A stretch of 64,000 bases of DNA, from positions 113,205 to 177,204 of the forward strand of contig NZ_NFLE01000004.1 in the NCBI RefSeq assembly GCF_002160755.1. The letters are read 5' to 3'. The notes under the pieces are model-generated. The model did no database searches, was not told the origin of the DNA, and worked only from the letters and a program-made list of their open reading frames with translations. Positions 31,572 to 40,099 of this stretch are shown here, piece after piece. The position numbers and the translations under genes are program-made. Every line of letters begins with the position of its first letter. Positions within the stretch are counted from its first letter, which is position 1. This stretch comes from Lachnoclostridium sp. An14 (GTDB lineage Bacteria > Bacillota > Clostridia > Lachnospirales > Lachnospiraceae).

Positions 31572-31600
31572 TTGGAAAATGGGACGCCTTATGGTATACT
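31572..31600 (+). promoter_or_regulatory. Sigma-70 promoter of the ABC transporter operon
   Basis: TTGGAA (31572-31577), a 17-base spacer and TATACT (31595-31600). A perfect 8-bp inverted repeat GCGGATTT/AAATCCGC (31612-31634) overlies the expected start region, a candidate operator or 5' stem-loop. The leader to the first gene is about 220 nt. Confidence 0.7.
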
Positions 31601-31826
31601 GATACCGTTAAGCGGATTTTTCGTATAAATCCGCAATGAATGAGAGCGTCGCGCGGCCGTTTTGGTACGCCGGCAAAGAGGGACGAAGAAGTCAGGCCTG
31701 AACATGGTGGAAGGCGTGGCTTTTTTCTCTGTTTCCGGATCCCTGAGGGGCCGGATGCCGCCGTTTCCCGCGGTGAGAAAGGGCGGGCGCTCTGGAAAAA
31801 ATACCAATAAGAGGAGAGGATACGTT

Positions 31827-32699
31827 ATGAAAAAGAGTATGAGAAAAGCAGCGGCCCTGATGATGGCGGGACTTATGGTAGTATCCGTGACGGCCTGTGG
31901 AGGCGGCCAGTCTGAGAATCAGACCCAGGCGGCGGATGCCGGGGACGGAAAGAAGGTGCTGCGGGTGGCCATGGAGTGCGCCTACGCCCCCTACAACTGG
32001 ACTCAGCCCGACGATTCCAACGGCGCCGTGCCCATCGCGGACAGCAACGAGTACGCCTACGGCTACGACGTCATGATGGCAAAGAAGATCTGTGAGGAGC
32101 TGGATTACGATCTGGAGATCGTGCGCCTGGACTGGGATTCCCTGATCCCCGCCTTAAAGAGCGATCAGGTGGACTGCGTCATCGCCGGACAGTCCATCAC
32201 CTCTGAGCGCATGAAGGAAGTGGACTTCAGCGAGCCGTACTACTACGCCACCATCGTGACTCTGGCCAAGAAGGACAGCCCCTACGCCAGCGCCAAGAGC
32301 GTGGCAGACCTGGCGGGAGCCACCTGCACCTCCCAGCAGAGCACCATCTGGTATGACATCTGCCTGCCCCAGATTGAAAACGCCAACATCCTGTCCGCCA
32401 CGGCCAGCGCCCCGGATATGCTGATGTCCTTAAACGCCGGAAAATGTGACATCGTTGTCACCGACCAGCCCACGGGAAAGGGTGCCCTGGTGGCTTACCC
32501 CGATTTCGTGCTGATGGAGTTTGGCGGCGGCGAGGATGATTTCCAGGTGACCGACGAGGAGATCAACATCGGCATTTCCATGAAGAAGGGAAACACGGAG
32601 CTGAAGGAGGCCATCGACGGCGTTCTGGCTACCATGACCGCAGACGACTATTCCGCTATGATGGATGAGGCCATCCAGGCTCAGCCCTTAGCAAATTAA
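31827..32699 (+). CDS. Amino-acid ABC transporter substrate-binding lipoprotein
   Basis: A 290-residue family-3 solute-binding protein. A lipoprotein signal (MKKSMRKAAALMMAGLMVVS) ends in VTAC with the lipidated Cys24. Then come VLRVAMECAYAPYNW, YGYDVMMAKKICEELDYDLE and the hinge-region VDFSEPYYYATIVTLAKKD, all typical of polar amino-acid binders. ATG 31827 with GAGGAGAGGA upstream is the start; the frame opens earlier without support. It would capture an amino acid outside the membrane for the permease and ATPase that follow. Confidence 0.93.
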   Translation: MKKSMRKAAALMMAGLMVVSVTACGGGQSENQTQAADAGDGKKVLRVAMECAYAPYNWTQPDDSNGAVPIADSNEYAYGYDVMMAKKICEELDYDLEIVRLDWDSLIPALKSDQVDCVIAGQSITSERMKEVDFSEPYYYATIVTLAKKDSPYASAKSVADLAGATCTSQQSTIWYDICLPQIENANILSATASAPDMLMSLNAGKCDIVVTDQPTGKGALVAYPDFVLMEFGGGEDDFQVTDEEINIGISMKKGNTELKEAIDGVLATMTADDYSAMMDEAIQAQPLAN

Positions 32700-32736
32700 T
32701 GAACGGCAGCTTCGGCTGCAATAAGGAGAAATACGT

Positions 32737-33534
32737 ATGCCAACAGATTTTTTCGGCCGTGTGCTGGAGGTGTTTGACCGCTACGGAGCGTCCATGCTCC
32801 AGGGAGCCGGGCTCAGTATGGTCATCGCCCTGGTGGGAACGGCGGTGGGATGCCTGATCGGCTTTGCCGTGGGCATTATCCAGACCATCCCCTCCCAGAA
32901 GGGGGACAACCCGGTGAAACGGGTACTCTTAGGCGTGATCAAGGTGATCTTAAATATTTACGTGGAGGTATTCCGCGGCACGCCCATGATGGCCCAGGCC
33001 ATGTTTATCTACTTCGGCCTGTTTCCCCTCTTAGGCGTCAATATGTCCATGAGGGGCACCGCCTATTTCATCCTGTCCATCAATACGGGAGCCTATATGG
33101 CGGAGACGGTCCGCGGCGGCATCCTGTCCATCGACCAGGGACAGACGGAAGGGGCCAAGTCCATCGGCATGACCCACGTGCAGACCATGCTCTACGTGAT
33201 TCTGCCCCAGGCCCTGCGCAACATTATGCCTCAGATCGGCAACAACCTGATCATCAACATCAAGGACAGCTGCGTGCTCTCCGTCATCGGAATCGCGGAG
33301 CTGCTTTACAAGACGAAGGCCGCGGCCGGAGCCCTGTATATGAACTTTGAGGCCTACACCATCACCATGATCATGTACTTTATCATGACCTTTACCTGCT
33401 CCCGGATCCTGCGCCTGTTGGAGAGCCGCATGGACGGCGCGGAGAATTTTGACCTGGCGACTACGGACACCCTGGCCTACACCAGCGGGATGTTCCGATA
33501 CCAGGGAGAGAAAAAGGAGGAGGATGGACGATGA
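32737..33534 (+). CDS. Amino-acid ABC transporter permease
   Basis: A 265-residue HisM/GlnP-type permease with about five membrane helices ([20 protein letters not shown] onward). The family signature [20 protein letters not shown] is at about 81-100, and the EAA loop ([23 protein letters not shown]) contacts the ATPase. It starts at ATG 32737 after AAGGAG, 37 bases from the lipoprotein stop, and overlaps the ATPase by four bases. Confidence 0.93.
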   Translation: MPTDFFGRVLEVFDRYGASMLQGAGLSMVIALVGTAVGCLIGFAVGIIQTIPSQKGDNPVKRVLLGVIKVILNIYVEVFRGTPMMAQAMFIYFGLFPLLGVNMSMRGTAYFILSINTGAYMAETVRGGILSIDQGQTEGAKSIGMTHVQTMLYVILPQALRNIMPQIGNNLIINIKDSCVLSVIGIAELLYKTKAAAGALYMNFEAYTITMIMYFIMTFTCSRILRLLESRMDGAENFDLATTDTLAYTSGMFRYQGEKKEEDGR

Positions 33535-34274
33535 AGGGAGAGATGATCTTAGAGATCCGCCATTTGAGCAAGGCCTTCGGTACTAATCTGGTGCTGAAGG
33601 ACATTGACTTTTCCGTGAAAACCGGCGACGTGACCTGCATCATCGGCGCCTCCGGTTCGGGAAAATCCACCCTGCTGCGCTGTTTAAACCTTCTGGAGAC
33701 TCCCACCACGGGGGAAATCCTCTACCACGGGGACAACATCGTGGGGACAAAGGTCAACGCGCCCAAATACCGCTCACGGGTGGGAATGGTGTTTCAGAGC
33801 TTTAACCTGTTTAACAACATGAACGTGCTGGAAAACTGCATGGTGGGCCAGACGCGGGTGTTAAAAAAGAGCAAGGAGGAGGCCAGGAAAAATGCCCTCT
33901 ATTACCTGGAAAAGGTAGGCATGGCCCCTTACATCAACGCGAAACCCAGGCAGCTTTCCGGCGGCCAGAAACAGCGGGTGGCCATCGCCAGAGCCCTGGC
34001 CATGGAGCCGGAGCTTCTGCTCTTTGATGAGCCCACCTCCGCCCTGGATCCCCAGATGGTGGGAGAGGTATTGGAGGTTATGCGCAAGCTGGCGGACGAG
34101 GGACTGACCATGATCATTGTGACCCATGAGATGGCCTTTGCTAGGGACGTGTCCAGCCACGTAGTATTTATGGCCGGCGGCGTCATCGCCGAGGAAGGCG
34201 CCCCCGCCGACATTTTCGGAAATCCCCAGAATCACCTGACGAAAGAGTTTTTGGGGCGGTTTATGAAGGGATAA
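33531..34274 (+). CDS. Amino-acid ABC transporter ATPase
   Basis: A 247-residue GlnQ-type ATPase. Walker A is GASGSGKST (39-47), the Q-loop is [13 protein letters not shown], the signature is [15 protein letters not shown], Walker B is [13 protein letters not shown], and the switch His is in [17 protein letters not shown] overlaps the permease stop (ATGA). It powers import of a polar amino acid; the substrate cannot be told from sequence. Confidence 0.95.
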   Translation: MKGEMILEIRHLSKAFGTNLVLKDIDFSVKTGDVTCIIGASGSGKSTLLRCLNLLETPTTGEILYHGDNIVGTKVNAPKYRSRVGMVFQSFNLFNNMNVLENCMVGQTRVLKKSKEEARKNALYYLEKVGMAPYINAKPRQLSGGQKQRVAIARALAMEPELLLFDEPTSALDPQMVGEVLEVMRKLADEGLTMIIVTHEMAFARDVSSHVVFMAGGVIAEEGAPADIFGNPQNHLTKEFLGRFMKG

Positions 34275-34283
34275 TGTTAAGAG

Positions 34284-34320
34284 AAAGAGAGCTTGCCGGG
34301 GAGGTAGGCTCTCTTTTATT
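34284..34320 (+). terminator. Terminator of the ABC operon
   Basis: AAAGAGAGC (34284-34292) pairs with GCTCTCTTT (34308-34316), followed by TATT, ten bases after the ATPase stop. Confidence 0.8.
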
Positions 34321-34722
34321 CTGCCATGGAAACGGCGTTCTTTCTGACAAAAGGCCTCTGGCGGGGTGAGCGCTCCCAGCATAGGCAGCTGGCCGCTGTC
34401 AAATATGAGCGGAACGCCAGGGGGAAGGAGAATTTGGGATGACCAGTATGGCCACAAAAATAACTTAGAGCAGTAAAAATATTCCACAATAAAACAATAT
34501 ATGATATAATAAAAAAATAATATGTTGACAAAAGGAATGTTGCGATGAATCCATATATTTGGAAGGCAATTTGCTGTTTTAAAATACAAAAAAATATTTT
34601 GATTGCTGAAGAAACTACATCGGCTGGTAGATGCAGTTTCTTTAACGCGGTATCTTCATGCTCTATGCCGATCTGCCTTTATGACAGTGCGGCGTATTTT
34701 TTTTATTATCTGGAGGAAATCA
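34321..34722 (+). promoter_or_regulatory. AT-rich leader of the immunity array with extended -10
   Basis: No gene is supported here. TGATATAAT (34502-34510) is a perfect extended -10, with only a weak -35 (near 34482). A 13-bp stem with one mismatch, AAGAAACTACATC/GATGCAGTTTCTT (34609-34642), lies in the leader before the first gene and could act as an attenuator. Confidence 0.5.
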
Positions 34723-35844
34723 ATGCATATGAGTCTGAAATACACCTGCCCCGGCTGCGGAACGCCCTTGGGCTATGAGGGATTGTGCTGGAAATGCAAG
34801 TGCGAACAAGAGAGGCAAGCTGCTCTTGCCTGGACGCCGGAACAAATTGCCGAGAAACAAAAAAACCTAATCCAGAACATCCGGCGGCTGGCAGATATGG
34901 AGGACCCAGAACTCACCGACTTCTGGCAGCTGCTGGGCTACCAGGATGCCATCATCCCGGAGATTCAACAGGCGGCGCTGGCCGCAGAGGTGTTCTGGCC
35001 CTGCGAGATCTATTATCACGCTCCCGTCGATGTGCGGGATGGTCTGATTCACGCGCTGTTGTCCACGGAAGATTCCAGCGAAGCGTCCAACCTGATGTGC
35101 TGTCTGGCCTTCCAGGGGGATGACCGGGCGCTGGAGATCCTGCTGGAGCTGGAGCGCAGCCCCCGGCCCTGGCGAAAGAGGCTCTATGTGGACCCGTCCA
35201 GCTATGCACAGATCGGCGGCTGGACCTTCGACAGGGAGGGCTTTCGGACCCAGCTCAACTTCAATACCTGCTATCCTATGGTCAAAGGAACCACCGGCGA
35301 GAAATCTCCCGTCCGCATTGGCCGGGCGCAGGAGGACACCTGCCCCCACTGCGGCGGACACATGGTGGACATACTGGTATTGGACGGACGGGATGAGCGG
35401 CTCCGGTTCCTGGGGCTGGATGGTGTCTTGACCGCCACCTGCTGCCCCAACTGTGTGGGATTCTTGAAAGGTCCAGCCTTTAACAGTTTCACCCTGGATG
35501 GCGGCGTGGAGGTCTTTCCCTCCGAACTCTTTGACGGGGCGGAGAAGATGGATTGCTATGTCCAGCCCGAGGACTACAAGGCCCTTACCGAAAATCCCTT
35601 TGTGCTGGGCAAGACGCCGGTGCCCCTGTTTTACGGCGCGGCCTGCCAGGATGTGAACACCATCGGAGGCTTTGCCAACTGGGTACAGGACGCGGAATAT
35701 ACGACCTGCTCCCACTGCGGCAAGCCCATGAAGTATCTGGCTCAGATCCAGTGGGATACGGTGTTTGACTGTGCGGAGGGTACGCTCTATTTAGAGTTCT
35801 GCCCGGACTGTCATATCGTATCCATGCAGCACCAGCAGACCTGA
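34723..35844 (+). CDS. DUF1963/YwqG-like protein with Zn-ribbons (candidate immunity)
   Basis: A 373-residue protein. An N-terminal Zn-ribbon (YTCPGCGTPLGYEGLCWKCK) leads to a helical part. The second half resembles DUF1963/YwqG proteins (AQIGGWTFDREGFRT, TIGGFANWVQDAEYTTCSHC, MKYLAQIQWDTVFDC), with two further Cys pairs (CPHCGG, CPDCHI). DUF1963-type proteins are often found among immunity genes. Start ATG 34723 (GGAGG six bases upstream) was chosen over a frame open to 34603. First gene of the array. Confidence 0.6.
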   Translation: MHMSLKYTCPGCGTPLGYEGLCWKCKCEQERQAALAWTPEQIAEKQKNLIQNIRRLADMEDPELTDFWQLLGYQDAIIPEIQQAALAAEVFWPCEIYYHAPVDVRDGLIHALLSTEDSSEASNLMCCLAFQGDDRALEILLELERSPRPWRKRLYVDPSSYAQIGGWTFDREGFRTQLNFNTCYPMVKGTTGEKSPVRIGRAQEDTCPHCGGHMVDILVLDGRDERLRFLGLDGVLTATCCPNCVGFLKGPAFNSFTLDGGVEVFPSELFDGAEKMDCYVQPEDYKALTENPFVLGKTPVPLFYGAACQDVNTIGGFANWVQDAEYTTCSHCGKPMKYLAQIQWDTVFDCAEGTLYLEFCPDCHIVSMQHQQT

Positions 35845-35860
35845 GAGGAGACGCTGTCAT

Positions 35861-36139
35861 ATGTGCGAACACTGCCGAAACATTCAAACATGGAGAAAAT
35901 TTGATGCCCTCAAAGACTACCTGGCCTGTATTGCCTATATCCAGCAGTTGGCGGAACAAGGTGAATTTGAACTGATGGCAGAGGAATCCACCTGTTCGCT
36001 GGAGAAGGTAAAGACTGAGGATGGATGGGCAGACGAAATTACGGCTCACACGGTCCGTTGTAAACACTGCGGGCAGATATTTACCTGTGTAATCAACACC
36101 TGGCGAGGTAGCGGACACTTCAAAAAAGGCAAAGGATGA
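35861..36139 (+). CDS. Small Cys-rich protein of the immunity array
   Basis: A 92-residue protein with a Cys pair at each end (MCEHCRNIQTW and VRCKHCGQIFTCVINTW), suggesting one Zn-ribbon split by a helical insert (YLACIAYIQQLAEQGEFELM). No family named. It lies 16 bases after the previous gene. Confidence 0.5.
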   Translation: MCEHCRNIQTWRKFDALKDYLACIAYIQQLAEQGEFELMAEESTCSLEKVKTEDGWADEITAHTVRCKHCGQIFTCVINTWRGSGHFKKGKG

Positions 36140-36160
36140 AACAGAAAAGGCGGTGAAACG

Positions 36161-36670
36161 ATGAACCAGGCAGAAAAAGCAGAGCTGTTGGAGCAGATTG
36201 AGAAGTGGAATGATACGGGCGAGTTCTCCCAGTGCATCCAGGCCATCGAAACCGTCCCGAAAACAGAGCGGGACTATCTTCTGACTCTCAAGTTAAGCCG
36301 TGCCTACAGCAACCTGGCGGTGCTGGGCGACCAGCGCATCCATGGCAAGGACGGCAAGGTGGACATGACTCCTCTCCGGCACGCCACCCAGCTGTTGGAA
36401 TCCATCTGGTCCCAGGGGGAGAAGGACCCTTATTGGAACGCCCGCAGGGGGTATTCCACTTTGATGGCACATTTCTCTGCCGCTACCGCCTATGGATACG
36501 CCCAGCGATGGCTGGCTCTGGCCCCGGAGGACCCGGACGCCCAAAAGCTGGTGCGGGACTGTGAGGGGTATTTGGAAGGAGAACGAACCCTGGCGCTTGA
36601 TTTGAAAGAACGGGAAGAAATCATCCGAAAGGAAACTCCCAATGCTGGAAAGGTTGTGATCTGTAAATGA
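36161..36670 (+). CDS. TPR-like protein, stand-alone copy of the giant protein's repeat module
   Basis: A 169-residue helical protein. Its core (EKWNDTGEFSQCIQAIETVP, ARRGYSTLMAHFSAATAYGY AQRWLALAPEDPDAQKL) aligns with two internal modules of the 2109-residue protein (near 850 and 326): the W-N-D ... C-I-Q-A ... I/V-P ... A-Q-R-W ... L-x-P-E-D pattern is shared. TPR-type scaffold; partner unknown. It overlaps the next gene by four bases. Confidence 0.65.
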   Translation: MNQAEKAELLEQIEKWNDTGEFSQCIQAIETVPKTERDYLLTLKLSRAYSNLAVLGDQRIHGKDGKVDMTPLRHATQLLESIWSQGEKDPYWNARRGYSTLMAHFSAATAYGYAQRWLALAPEDPDAQKLVRDCEGYLEGERTLALDLKEREEIIRKETPNAGKVVICK

Positions 36671-36900
36671 ACGGCGAAACAATTATGGCTTTTTTGCAGA
36701 CGCATTGGTACATCGTCTTGCTGGCAGTGGGCGTGGTAGTTTTGATTGGAGCAATCCTGAATTGGAACTGGCTCTGCGACCCCACCGGCGCGCCCCACTC
36801 CCACCGCTATGGCCGCGGCTCCCGGCGGGTGATCTTTTTCCTGCTGGGGGTGGTGCTGATCGTGGTGGGCATCTGGGGCTTTGTGCTGGCGCTGAAATAA
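36667..36900 (+). CDS. Imm17-like two-helix membrane protein
   Basis: A 77-residue protein with two membrane helices (YIVLLAVGVVVLIGAILNWN and RRVIFFLLGVVLIVVGIWGF) joined by a polar loop containing NWNWLCDP. This plan and the N-W-x-W motif match Imm17-family immunity proteins, which protect against toxins acting at the membrane. ATG overlaps the previous stop. Confidence 0.7.
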   Translation: MNGETIMAFLQTHWYIVLLAVGVVVLIGAILNWNWLCDPTGAPHSHRYGRGSRRVIFFLLGVVLIVVGIWGFVLALK

Positions 36901-36913
36901 CAGGAGGTACCCC

Positions 36914-37126
36914 ATGACACAGGAAGAACAGATCCGCCTTTACCGGCTGATGGAAAAGCTCAACTGGTTTTTCCATCAGGAGATGCACTACCTGGATCGG
37001 GAAACGGAGGAAAAGACCGCGCGGGAGTGTTACCCGGAGATTCGAGATTTTACATACGACATTTTATGGAACGACCTGCCCAAAGAGGTCCAGGAGCAGC
37101 TCATGGACGAGGAGGAATCCCTATGA
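36914..37126 (+). CDS. Small acidic helical protein, unknown
   Basis: A 70-residue acidic helical protein (YRLMEKLNWFFHQEMHYLDR, LWNDLPKEVQEQLMDEEES). It resembles small immunity proteins in charge and size, but no family is recognised. AGGAGGT lies upstream of ATG 36914. Its stop overlaps the next ATG (ATGA). Confidence 0.5.
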   Translation: MTQEEQIRLYRLMEKLNWFFHQEMHYLDRETEEKTARECYPEIRDFTYDILWNDLPKEVQEQLMDEEESL

Positions 37127-37518
37127 GTACGCTGATTTGCTCTTTTGATGGTCTGCACGACAACAGAGTCCTGCGCTACTGCGCTGACTTTGAAGTCCAC
37201 ACCCTGCACATGGATACCAAGACCGAGGCCGGAGAGAAAGTATCCGTTCGCTTCACCGGCCTGCTGGCCCACTGGTTTGAAAATGTGATCCAGGACAACA
37301 TCCTCTTCGGCATGGACGAGATCACTGTGGACGGATTTTTTGAACAGTATAAAGACCTGCTGGACGGAACTATCTCTTACGGCTTTCCCGCCTGCTGCAG
37401 CATCGAGGAACTGCGGGAGCGGATGAATCGGGAGCACATCCGGGTATTTGTCATCGACTCTTCCTTTGGGCTGTGCGGATTTGTACTGGCTCAGGAGGTG
37501 GAACTACAATGTCTATAA
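37123..37518 (+). CDS. Immunity-array protein, unknown
   Basis: A 131-residue alpha/beta protein (MSTLICSFDGLHDNRVLRYC, KVSVRFTGLLAHWFENVIQD, RVFVIDSSFGLCGFVLAQEV). No family is named, but the beta-rich start with an acidic surface resembles many array neighbours. ATG 37123 overlaps the previous stop; the frame opens earlier at 37027 without a site. Confidence 0.5.
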   Translation: MSTLICSFDGLHDNRVLRYCADFEVHTLHMDTKTEAGEKVSVRFTGLLAHWFENVIQDNILFGMDEITVDGFFEQYKDLLDGTISYGFPACCSIEELRERMNREHIRVFVIDSSFGLCGFVLAQEVELQCL

Positions 37519-38096
37519 CTGCCTATAAAGTGGAAGTCGTCGGTCATGACCGAACCGGCGAAGACTATGGCTATGTAAATATCATGTACCGATATGGCAA
37601 CAAGCAGCCCTGTCCCCGGCCGGATCAGTGCGAAACGATAGAGGTCATGCGGGCGGATGAGAGCGCCTACGGGCCGCCTGCACCTGGCAGCAAGGTGGGC
37701 GATTTTATAAAGACATGGCTGATGGGCTCCTGGGACTGCGGAGTATTTACCCACCGGGAGATCGCCCAGCGGCTCATGGATACCTTCACCGGTCTGAAAC
37801 TCAAGGAACTGGCGTGGTTTGAGAACCCAAGAGAAAAGACTCTGAAAAATGGCAAACCGCGTGCGCGCCGGGCCAAGTGGTTGCCGGAGCGGGAGGTGGA
37901 TCTGGTGTATCTCTACTCCGACTACTATATTGACGCAAGAGAACCTACTTCTGCCCAAACCGACTTCTTCACCGTTACAAGGATGGACGCCTGGGGCGTG
38001 AGCACCTGGTTCATGTGTAGCCCAGAGGCCGCCGGGAAGCTGATCGCCATGAATTACGACAATCTGGTCGTAAAGGAAACCACCATTGTGGGGTAG
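37509..38096 (+). CDS. Immunity-array protein, unknown
   Basis: A 195-residue soluble protein beginning MSITAYKVEVVGHDRTGEDY, rich in aromatic and acidic residues, with a basic central stretch (KTLKNGKPRARRAKWLPERE). ATG 37509 follows GGAGG by ten bases and overlaps the previous gene by ten. Function unknown. Confidence 0.5.
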   Translation: MSITAYKVEVVGHDRTGEDYGYVNIMYRYGNKQPCPRPDQCETIEVMRADESAYGPPAPGSKVGDFIKTWLMGSWDCGVFTHREIAQRLMDTFTGLKLKELAWFENPREKTLKNGKPRARRAKWLPEREVDLVYLYSDYYIDAREPTSAQTDFFTVTRMDAWGVSTWFMCSPEAAGKLIAMNYDNLVVKETTIVG

Positions 38097-38112
38097 AGAA
38101 AGTAGGTGCCTT

Positions 38113-39192
38113 ATGTACCAAATTGCATATATTGGCCGCTGGGAGACTCTCCCGGAAACGGCTGCCGCCATCTGTGACCATGACGCTCCCAAGCTGGAGG
38201 CGCTGCTCCAAAGTGGTCTGGATTTAGATGTTCCTATTCAGCTCAGCGAGTATATCAAACTCACACCGCTGGAAATCGCGGTTTTTCGGAATGATGTGCC
38301 CATGATCCACTTCCTGCTGGAGCATGGAGCTGATCCCAGTCTGGCAAAGGAGCAGCCCCTGCTGCTCACCGCCGTCCGCTGCTGCGGGCCGGAAGTAGTG
38401 AAACTCTTTGCTGGACAGGCCGCGCAACTCAGCCCCAAGCAGAAACAGCGGGCGTTCCAAGAGGTCCGCTGGGGCAAGCGGCCGGAGAACATCCCCGTGC
38501 TGGAGCAGGCCGGGATTACCGTGGCCAAGTTCGGCGGCGAGGCATTCCGGGCGGCGGTATCCGATGGATATGCCGAGCTTGCCAAACTGCTGCTGGAAAA
38601 AGGGGCAGACATCAACTACCACAAGCCGGACATGGTGTTCCCTTACGCCTCCACCCCTGTCACCGAGGCCGCCCGCTCCAACAATTTCCCCATGGTGCGC
38701 TGGCTGGTGGAACAGGGGGCGGACATCACCCTCTCAGATAAATACGGCGCCCGTCCTTACAGTGTGGCAGTCCAGAACAAGAATCAGGAGATGGCCGACT
38801 ACCTGAAGGCCCTGGAACCGGAGGACTGGCACAACGAGCAGGAAAAGATCCGGCAGCTTATGCCCTACAAATTGCCTGCCAAAATGGTGGAATATCTGAA
38901 AACCGGCCCCCTGCGGCTGGAGTTCCCGGAGCAGAAATGGGTGAAGTGGGCGGAGCTCTACTCCTTCCTGGATGTGCAGGAAATGACCTGGAAACGGAAG
39001 AAGCTGCTCTCCCTCATGGTGCAGATGGATAACTACAGTGACTACCTGCTTCTGTGGAGCCCCAGGGACAAAAAACTATGGTATCTGGACATCGAACATG
39101 AGGAATTCCACCCTCTGGCCAAATGGGATGACTTCATCGCAGACCCTGGCCGGTATTTGAACGGGATGATCGAGGGCGAGTTTGAGGAGTGA
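38113..39192 (+). CDS. Ankyrin-repeat protein with SUKH-like C-terminus
   Basis: A 359-residue protein. Ankyrin repeats fill residues about 20-235 (TPLEIAVFRNDVPMIHFLLE then HGADPSL; AELAKLLLEKGADINYHKP; MVRWLVEQGADITLSDKYGA). Residues about 270-355 look like the C-terminal part of a SUKH/SMI1 domain (YLLLWSPRDKKLWYLDIEHE then WDDFIADP). Both domains are used by immunity proteins to bind toxins. ATG 38113 is used; the frame opens at 38086. Confidence 0.7.
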   Translation: MYQIAYIGRWETLPETAAAICDHDAPKLEALLQSGLDLDVPIQLSEYIKLTPLEIAVFRNDVPMIHFLLEHGADPSLAKEQPLLLTAVRCCGPEVVKLFAGQAAQLSPKQKQRAFQEVRWGKRPENIPVLEQAGITVAKFGGEAFRAAVSDGYAELAKLLLEKGADINYHKPDMVFPYASTPVTEAARSNNFPMVRWLVEQGADITLSDKYGARPYSVAVQNKNQEMADYLKALEPEDWHNEQEKIRQLMPYKLPAKMVEYLKTGPLRLEFPEQKWVKWAELYSFLDVQEMTWKRKKLLSLMVQMDNYSDYLLLWSPRDKKLWYLDIEHEEFHPLAKWDDFIADPGRYLNGMIEGEFEE

Positions 39193-39204
39193 GGAGAGAA
39201 CGCA

Positions 39205-40044
39205 ATGTTTGAAGAATTCTATGAGATGTACGAGCCCGAGGAGCAGGAAGTGGTCGCCCTGATCAATCGCTGCATCGGGGGCGGATATCACAGCAAGGGC
39301 GGCTTTTGGTCAATGACCGTTGTGACGCTGGGCATGGTGTTCTGTGACTCCGGCAAGGTCAGCGCCAAAGAGGAGCGGCTGGAGTGGCCGGTCACCGACG
39401 AGGAACGAAATAGTGACAAAGGCTGGGGACGATTTTGCAGCGAGCAGATCTGCCGCCTGAAGATCCGCCGGATGAAGGGAGAATGGGCGCAAAATTTGGC
39501 GGTGCGCCCCTGGTGCATCTCCCAGGTGGTTAAGGCCCATGAGGACTGCCCGGAGCTTCAGGCCGTTCTGGATGAGTATCACAAGCCGGTAGTGATCCAG
39601 GACGAGGTGCTGGGTGAGCTGAAACTGGACAAGGACTATGATACCTTTGAAGGGGAGATCCAGTGGTGCGGAAAGGATGTGCTCCTTTCTCTGGAGGTCA
39701 ATGCTGAGAGCAAGCCCTCCTGGACCCGCGCCCGCAGTGCCGCCAAGAAACTGCTGGCCGACTGTGAAACCTGGGACAAGGTCATGCGGGAGTTTGCGGC
39801 CAAGAACCTGACCGGGCTGGCCAACGACTGGCTCTCCCAGGATGAGGAAAATCCCCGCAACCCGGAAACCGACCCCATCACAGAGGAAGAACTTGCCCGG
39901 CGAATCAGCATGACAAGCCTGTCCGTCACCTCCGGCGGCAGTTTCACCGCCTATTTTGACTGCGACGAGATGTTTACCGACCATGCGGTAGCGGTCTATG
40001 GCTCCTTGAAAAAGGGCCTCAAAACTGCCAACATTGAGGGGTAA
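39205..40044 (+). CDS. DUF2262-family immunity-like protein
   Basis: A 279-residue protein. An N-terminal globular domain (about 1-135) is followed by a DUF2262 domain: GEIQWCGKDVLLSLEVNAES, AKKLLADCETWDKVMREFAA, ARRISMTSLSVTSGGSFTAY and the closing FDCDEMFTDHAVAVYGSL. DUF2262 is common in SUKH-type immunity loci. A second, shorter DUF2262 gene lies at 60524. Confidence 0.75.
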   Translation: MFEEFYEMYEPEEQEVVALINRCIGGGYHSKGGFWSMTVVTLGMVFCDSGKVSAKEERLEWPVTDEERNSDKGWGRFCSEQICRLKIRRMKGEWAQNLAVRPWCISQVVKAHEDCPELQAVLDEYHKPVVIQDEVLGELKLDKDYDTFEGEIQWCGKDVLLSLEVNAESKPSWTRARSAAKKLLADCETWDKVMREFAAKNLTGLANDWLSQDEENPRNPETDPITEEELARRISMTSLSVTSGGSFTAYFDCDEMFTDHAVAVYGSLKKGLKTANIEG

Positions 40045-40099
40045 AAGTTGCCCCTATAAAAGTTGACTCGATAAATGGAACATGATTAAGGTGTTGTAG

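Larger units (their letters stand above)
31179..31661. other. Intergenic region between prophage and ABC operon
   Basis: No gene is seen here. The stretch holds two related hairpins, a terminator-like hairpin reading left and the ABC promoter. A palindrome ACTTTATAAAGT lies near 31442. The prophage boundary is probably in this interval, but no clear att site is proven. Confidence 0.5.

Noticed and set aside
34545..34778. 77-residue + strand ORF in the leader of the immunity array
   Set aside because: No ribosome site, hairpin sequence inside it, and no recognisable protein; it is more likely leader DNA.
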